Part shown: one piece after another, positions 7,213 through 8,474 of the stretch
Layout of the letters: each line of letters starts with the position of its first letter
How positions within the stretch are numbered: the stretch's first letter is position 1
Origin: Cryomorphaceae bacterium
GTDB taxonomy: Bacteria > Bacteroidota > Bacteroidia > Flavobacteriales > Schleiferiaceae
Assembly (NCBI GenBank): GCA_003455605.1
Contig: DMQR01000161.1
Span: forward strand, 1-8,474
Direction of reading: 5' to 3'
Length of the DNA stretch: 8,474 nucleotides
The notes under the pieces: model-generated
What the model was told of the DNA's origin: nothing
Database searches by the model: none
The model's input: the letters and a program-made list of their open reading frames with translations, nothing else
Translations under genes and position numbers: made by a program

Positions 7213-7245
7213 CAAAACTACAACCAATTTATCGAGCGCTATCAA
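7213..7245 (-). promoter_or_regulatory. Candidate internal promoter for tilS-dsbD-hypothetical-tyrS
   Basis: On the minus strand TAGTTTTG (7220 down to 7213) matches TAnnTTTG exactly. A TTG (7245 to 7243) lies 22 bp upstream, at the long end of the Bacteroidota range. The -33 part lies inside the end of pabB. The predicted transcript start is near 7207, about 14 nt before the tilS ATG. Recognised by pattern only. Confidence 0.4.
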
Positions 7246-8474
7246 ATATGCTCTCTGCCTTCAGCAAACACTCTTCGTACTCCTGCTGTGGATCGCTCAA
7301 AATCGTGATGGCACCGCCCACATGTGTCGTCGCCACGCCCGTATTACGATTGATCGCTACACTGCGGATGACCACATTAAAATCTGCATCGCCCTCAGGG
7401 GTGGTATATCCCACCGTACCTGAATAAATCTCCCGTGCGGTTTTTTCATACTGCTCGGCCAATTGCATGGCACTCACTTTGGGCGCGCCCGTCATCGACC
7501 CCATGGGGAAGGTTGCGCCAAAAAGCTTCCAAAATCCGGTATTGGGAGTGATATTAGCTTCGACCGTACTGATTAATTGATTTACATTTTTAAAGGCATA
7601 GGTGCCGCACAACTCGCTCACCTGAACACTCCCCTTGGTCGCTACACGACTGAGGTCATTGCGGACCAAATCTACGATCATCACATTCTCCGCGCGTTCC
7701 TTTTCACTCTCTTTCAAAGAGGCCATAGCTGCCTGGTTATTGGAAACACGGCGATTGGTGCCTTTGATGGGCTGACTCAAGATGCGCTGGCCCCTTTTGC
7801 TGAAATAGCGTTCGGGAGAGGTACAAAGGAGCTCGTGCTGATTGAGCTTGAGATATGCACTGAATGGCGCTTGGGTTCGAGACGCCATTTTTTCAAACAA
7901 GGCCGGCGAATACAATGGCCCCAACTCGGCCTTGAAAGCCGTGCAGTAGTTGACCTCGTAAATATCCCCTCTTTGAATGTGTGCTTTGAGGTGTTCAACG
8001 GCACTCAAGTATTCCGTATTGGACTCCACGGGCTTGAAATCAAGTGCAGTGGGACCTTCGGGCGGTGTAGCAGGTTGAAGTAGGTCTTGGATGATTTGAG
8101 TGGATCGGTCACCAGTGAAATCGGTCACAGATAATGATCCATCCCAACTCAAGGTACCCACTACTTCAGGTTCAAAGAAGAGGGCTTCGGGCCAATCTCC
8201 CAAGGCGGGATTCCCGCGAACCAAAGATTCAAAGTGATGGCGCATTTCATAACCGGCATAACCGAAGCGCCACCCTCCTTCTAGGGCACCCGCAGCCAAT
8301 TCATCGGCACCAAAAACGCGTTGTGCACCCCAGGCAAACAGCAGGGCATAAGACGTATGAGAATTTTTATACCCTCTAGAAGTGTAGAGGGCAAAAAACG
8401 ATCGGCCATTGGATTCCTCCAACAGCCGATGTTCTAAATGGATCGGATCGACCTTATGTGTCGATGCCTTATGC
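7229..8474 (-). CDS. pabB: Aminodeoxychorismate synthase component I (PabB), N-terminus cut by window edge
   Basis: A chorismate-binding enzyme that with a PabA/TrpG glutaminase makes 4-amino-4-deoxychorismate for folate synthesis. At least 414 residues are visible and the frame is open to the right edge, so the true start is outside; the TTG at 8420-8422 is not needed. Shared MenF/TrpE/PabB motifs, in order, are IQRGDIYEVNYC, SPERYF, PIKGTNRR, ENVMIVDLVRNDLSRV, GSMTGAPKVSAMQLAE and EIYSGTVGY. The PIKGT lysine separates PabB from anthranilate synthase TrpE, which usually has PIAGT, and so supports PabB over TrpE. No glutaminase or lyase (pabC) gene is visible here. The gene leads the visible minus-strand operon, 35 nt ahead of tilS. 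Chorismate-family automatic labels often say 'anthranilate synthase component I'; the lysine is the reason I do not. Confidence 0.9.
   Translation of the reverse strand, partial: HKASTHKVDPIHLEHRLLEESNGRSFFALYTSRGYKNSHTSYALLFAWGAQRVFGADELAAGALEGGWRFGYAGYEMRHHFESLVRGNPALGDWPEALFFEPEVVGTLSWDGSLSVTDFTGDRSTQIIQDLLQPATPPEGPTALDFKPVESNTEYLSAVEHLKAHIQRGDIYEVNYCTAFKAELGPLYSPALFEKMASRTQAPFSAYLKLNQHELLCTSPERYFSKRGQRILSQPIKGTNRRVSNNQAAMASLKESEKERAENVMIVDLVRNDLSRVATKGSVQVSELCGTYAFKNVNQLISTVEANITPNTGFWKLFGATFPMGSMTGAPKVSAMQLAEQYEKTAREIYSGTVGYTTPEGDADFNVVIRSVAINRNTGVATTHVGGAITILSDPQQEYEECLLKAESIFDSAR

Noticed and set aside
7577..8083. A 168-codon plus-strand open frame
   Set aside because: It is antisense to pabB across its conserved motifs and has no supporting features.
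7229..8474. Anthranilate synthase component TrpE instead of PabB
   Set aside because: The PIKGT lysine favours aminodeoxychorismate synthase, and no trp genes are adjacent.

Overview
The window looks like chromosomal DNA of a member of the Bacteroidota, probably a flavobacterium-like lineage. Several things point there: the family variants of the TyrRS, LuxE-like and DsbD proteins, a TonB-receptor C-terminal tail, and two matches to the Bacteroidota promoter pattern TTG...TAnnTTTG. The placement rests on family resemblance read by eye, not on a search.

Left end (1-452): the first 33 codons of an OmpR/PhoB-type response regulator run off the left edge on the minus strand. A 76-codon plus-strand fragment that looks like the last beta strands of a TonB-dependent outer-membrane receptor follows. 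Its body is missing, so I read it as a gene remnant. The remnant ends in a rho-independent terminator whose T-tract abuts the ATG of the next gene. A candidate promoter overlaps the end of the remnant and would start transcription inside the left arm of that hairpin.

Plus-strand pair (453-2167): a complete LuxE/PaaK-family acyl-protein-synthetase-like gene overlaps by 4 nt an unrecognised gene for a predicted exported protein of 244 residues.

Minus-strand operon (8474 to 2213, read right to left): pabB (cut by the right edge), tilS, dsbD, a small hypothetical gene with a faint YopX-like signature, and tyrS. Spacings are short: 35 nt, 4 nt, 64 nt, and 47 nt or a 4-nt overlap for tyrS depending on its start. 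A second candidate promoter lies between pabB and tilS. The cluster combines folate precursor synthesis, tRNA-Ile modification, periplasmic thiol reduction and tRNA-Tyr charging, so it is a housekeeping string and not one pathway.

The two gene groups converge on one symmetrical A/T-flanked hairpin (2167-2193) that can terminate both strands. I see no mobile element, CRISPR array, rRNA or tRNA gene, phage module or defence system, and no stretch over 300 bases without a gene. No new multi-gene system is evident. The points that merit a second look are the receptor remnant with its reused terminator, the TyrRS HIGH-motif variant (GVGN), the small YopX-like operon member, and the LuxE-like/exported-protein pair.
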